NCBI RefSeq assembly: GCF_003428625.2
Contig: NZ_QVQT02000001.1
Coordinates: forward strand, 496,001 to 560,000
Length of the DNA stretch: 64,000 nucleotides
Direction: 5' to 3'
Source: Paracidobacterium acidisoli
GTDB lineage: Bacteria > Acidobacteriota > Terriglobia > Terriglobales > Acidobacteriaceae
Part shown: piece after piece, positions 62,765-64,000 of the stretch
Numbering within the stretch: position 1 is the stretch's first letter
Layout: every line of letters begins with the position of its first letter
Notes under the pieces: model-generated
Told to the model about the DNA's origin: nothing
Seen by the model: the letters and a program-made list of their open reading frames with translations, nothing else
The model's database searches: none
Made by a program: the position numbers and the translations under genes

Positions 62765-63610
62765 ATGAAGTTCATTACCTTTCGTGAAGGCGGCCAGAAC
62801 AGCCGCCCCGGCCTTTTGACGGATAAAGGCATTCTCGATCTCTCAGGCTTCGGCAGCCTCGCAGAGGTGATTCAGGGCGGAGCCGAGGCGCTGGCAAAGG
62901 TGGAAAGCGCAGAGAAGGCCGCCGCGCACTGGATTCCGGCAGAGAGCGTCACGCTGCTGGCGCCGCTCCAGAGCCCTCCCCGCATCTTCTGCATCGGGCT
63001 GAACTATCGCGATCACGCGATCGAATCGAAGATGGAGATTCCGAAGCTTCCGACGGTCTTTCTCAAGCTCACGGCGGCCATTGCGAATCCCGGCGAGCCG
63101 ATTCGCCTTCCCTCGCTGTCGAAGCAGCCGGATTACGAAGCGGAGTTCGCGCTCGTCATCGGAAAGCGCGGCAAACATATTTCTCCGGACAAATGGCAGG
63201 ACCACGTATTCGGGTACACCATTCTGAATGACGTGAGCGCGCGCGACATTCAGCTTTCCACCTCGCAGTGGACGATGGGCAAGAGCTTCGACACCTTCTG
63301 CCCGATCGGCCCGGCGATTGTGACCAAAGACGAGATCGCCGATCCTCATGAGCTTTCCATCCAGCTCTCGATCGACGGAGAGACGCTGCAGAAATCGAAC
63401 ACGCGCGAGCTGATCTTCAAGGCTCCCGAGCTGATCGCGTATCTCTCCTCGATCACGGCGCTGGAGCCGGGAGATATCATCAGCACCGGCACGCCTGCGG
63501 GCGTGGGACTGGGACGCAACCCGCAGCGCTGGCTGCGCCCCGGCGAGACCGTCACCATTGAAATCGAAGGACTGGGAAAGCTGACGAACCCGGTCGTTGC
63601 CGGAGAGTAA
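62765..63610 (+). CDS. FAH-family hydrolase, probably 2,4-diketo-3-deoxy-L-fuconate hydrolase
   Basis: 281 residues of the fumarylacetoacetate hydrolase fold: CIGLNYRDHAIES, metal-binding glutamates in YEAEFALVIG, NDVSARDIQ, KSFDTFCPIGP and the closing ISTGTPAGVGLG. In the L-fucose pathway this type splits the diketo acid into pyruvate and L-lactate. The ATG at 62765 follows the fucD stop without a gap. Confidence 0.85.
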   Translation: MKFITFREGGQNSRPGLLTDKGILDLSGFGSLAEVIQGGAEALAKVESAEKAAAHWIPAESVTLLAPLQSPPRIFCIGLNYRDHAIESKMEIPKLPTVFLKLTAAIANPGEPIRLPSLSKQPDYEAEFALVIGKRGKHISPDKWQDHVFGYTILNDVSARDIQLSTSQWTMGKSFDTFCPIGPAIVTKDEIADPHELSIQLSIDGETLQKSNTRELIFKAPELIAYLSSITALEPGDIISTGTPAGVGLGRNPQRWLRPGETVTIEIEGLGKLTNPVVAGE

Positions 63611-63617
63611 TTCCGCG

Positions 63618-64000
63618 ATGAGCATTTCTTCCGCCGCCCCTTCCGGGGGGAGAGCTTCCGTTCCGCTGACAGAGCGCCGGTATATCTGGCCGCTGGTGCT
63701 GGTAACGACTCTCTTCCTGCTGTGGGCGGTGGGAGTCAACCTGAACGACATTCTCATCCCTCACCTGAAGCGTGCCTTCAATCTTACGGACACGCAGTCT
63801 TCCTACATTCAGGTCGCCTTCTTCGGCGGTTACTTCCTCGCCGCATGGCCGGCGGGCCGGCTGATGGAGCGCATCGGCTATCAGCGCGGCATCGTTCTCG
63901 GCCTGCTGATCTGCGCAGCCGGAGCCTTCCTCTTCATTCCCGCTGCGTCGATTCACATCTATGCCGTCTTTCTGACCGGGCTGTTCATCATGGCCTGCGG
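63618..64000 (+). CDS. FucP-type sugar permease of the MFS family, N-terminal part
   Basis: 127 codons from ATG 63618 to the window edge, seven bases after the previous stop. After a polar N-terminus come four membrane spans with the FucP pattern: VTTLFLLWAVGVNLNDILIP, QSSYIQVAFFGGYFLAAWPA, MERIGYQRGIVLGLLIC and AVFLTGLFIMACG. FucP is an L-fucose/proton symporter; asparagine and aspartate of LNDIL are in the conserved place. The C-terminal two thirds are outside the window. Confidence 0.88.
   Translation, partial: MSISSAAPSGGRASVPLTERRYIWPLVLVTTLFLLWAVGVNLNDILIPHLKRAFNLTDTQSSYIQVAFFGGYFLAAWPAGRLMERIGYQRGIVLGLLICAAGAFLFIPAASIHIYAVFLTGLFIMAC

Noticed and set aside
1-64000. tRNA or rRNA genes
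   Set aside because: I searched by eye for T-arm-like and rRNA-like blocks and found none; short tRNAs can be missed this way.

Overview
The window looks like a piece of a chromosome from the phylum Acidobacteriota, most likely class Terriglobia (Acidobacteriaceae). The reasons are a high G+C, evenly coding-dense chromosome, a large outer-membrane and periplasmic repertoire (porin-like barrel, TonB receptor, Omp85-SurA-TamB operon, secretin), a Fis-type small regulator starting MKRELENLV, and TGAA-loop hairpin repeats between genes. This placement is inference from gene content, not a phylogeny. No tRNA, rRNA, CRISPR, prophage or transposase gene was seen.

Layout. 1-13.6 kb is a patchwork of single genes on both strands: the tail of an outer-membrane barrel protein, a second barrel protein, a GH13 glucan enzyme, a Tat-exported sugar isomerase-like protein, a TonB receptor, recO, a cysK-cysE pair, several proteins of unknown role (one with four membrane spans and a deoxyribosyltransferase/SLOG-like domain), a papain-like protease, and a 108-bp composite repeat. 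13.9-25.7 kb holds glnA, a ThiF/MoeB adenylyltransferase, a translationally coupled Omp85-SurA-TamB envelope operon and a triple-BON protein. 25.8-37.6 kb holds a UbiA prenyltransferase, stress proteins (CsbD, Lmo0937-like), pheA, lon, a phosphofructokinase with residues of the pyrophosphate-dependent type, secreted proteins, an SDR, a histidine acid phosphatase and a DUF1569 protein. 38-46.8 kb holds smc, purC-cvpA, a Fis-like regulator, a HAD phosphatase and a secretin.

46.9-59.1 kb is the most notable region: an eleven-type complex I operon in the order nuoA-B-C-D-I-H-J-K-L-M1-M2-N. It has no nuoE, nuoF or nuoG, and it has two full-length, divergent nuoM genes. The last long helix region of NuoL is longer than in the classical enzyme, as expected if a fourth antiporter-like subunit is built in. 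The second NuoM lacks the usual channel lysine of helix 7 and carries a lysine in helix 5 instead. A perfect heptamer tandem repeat lies between nuoD and nuoI, where nuoEFG would normally be, and related short repeats sit after nuoA and on both sides of the lon/pfk terminator.

59.1-64 kb is a non-phosphorylating L-fucose degradation locus: an SDR dehydrogenase and an aldo/keto reductase on one strand, and divergently L-fuconate dehydratase (with all catalytic residues at the classical numbers), a FAH-family hydrolase and the start of a FucP-type permease, which runs off the window. Several features share the intergenic space between the two arms: a candidate promoter and two perfect inverted repeats that may be operators.
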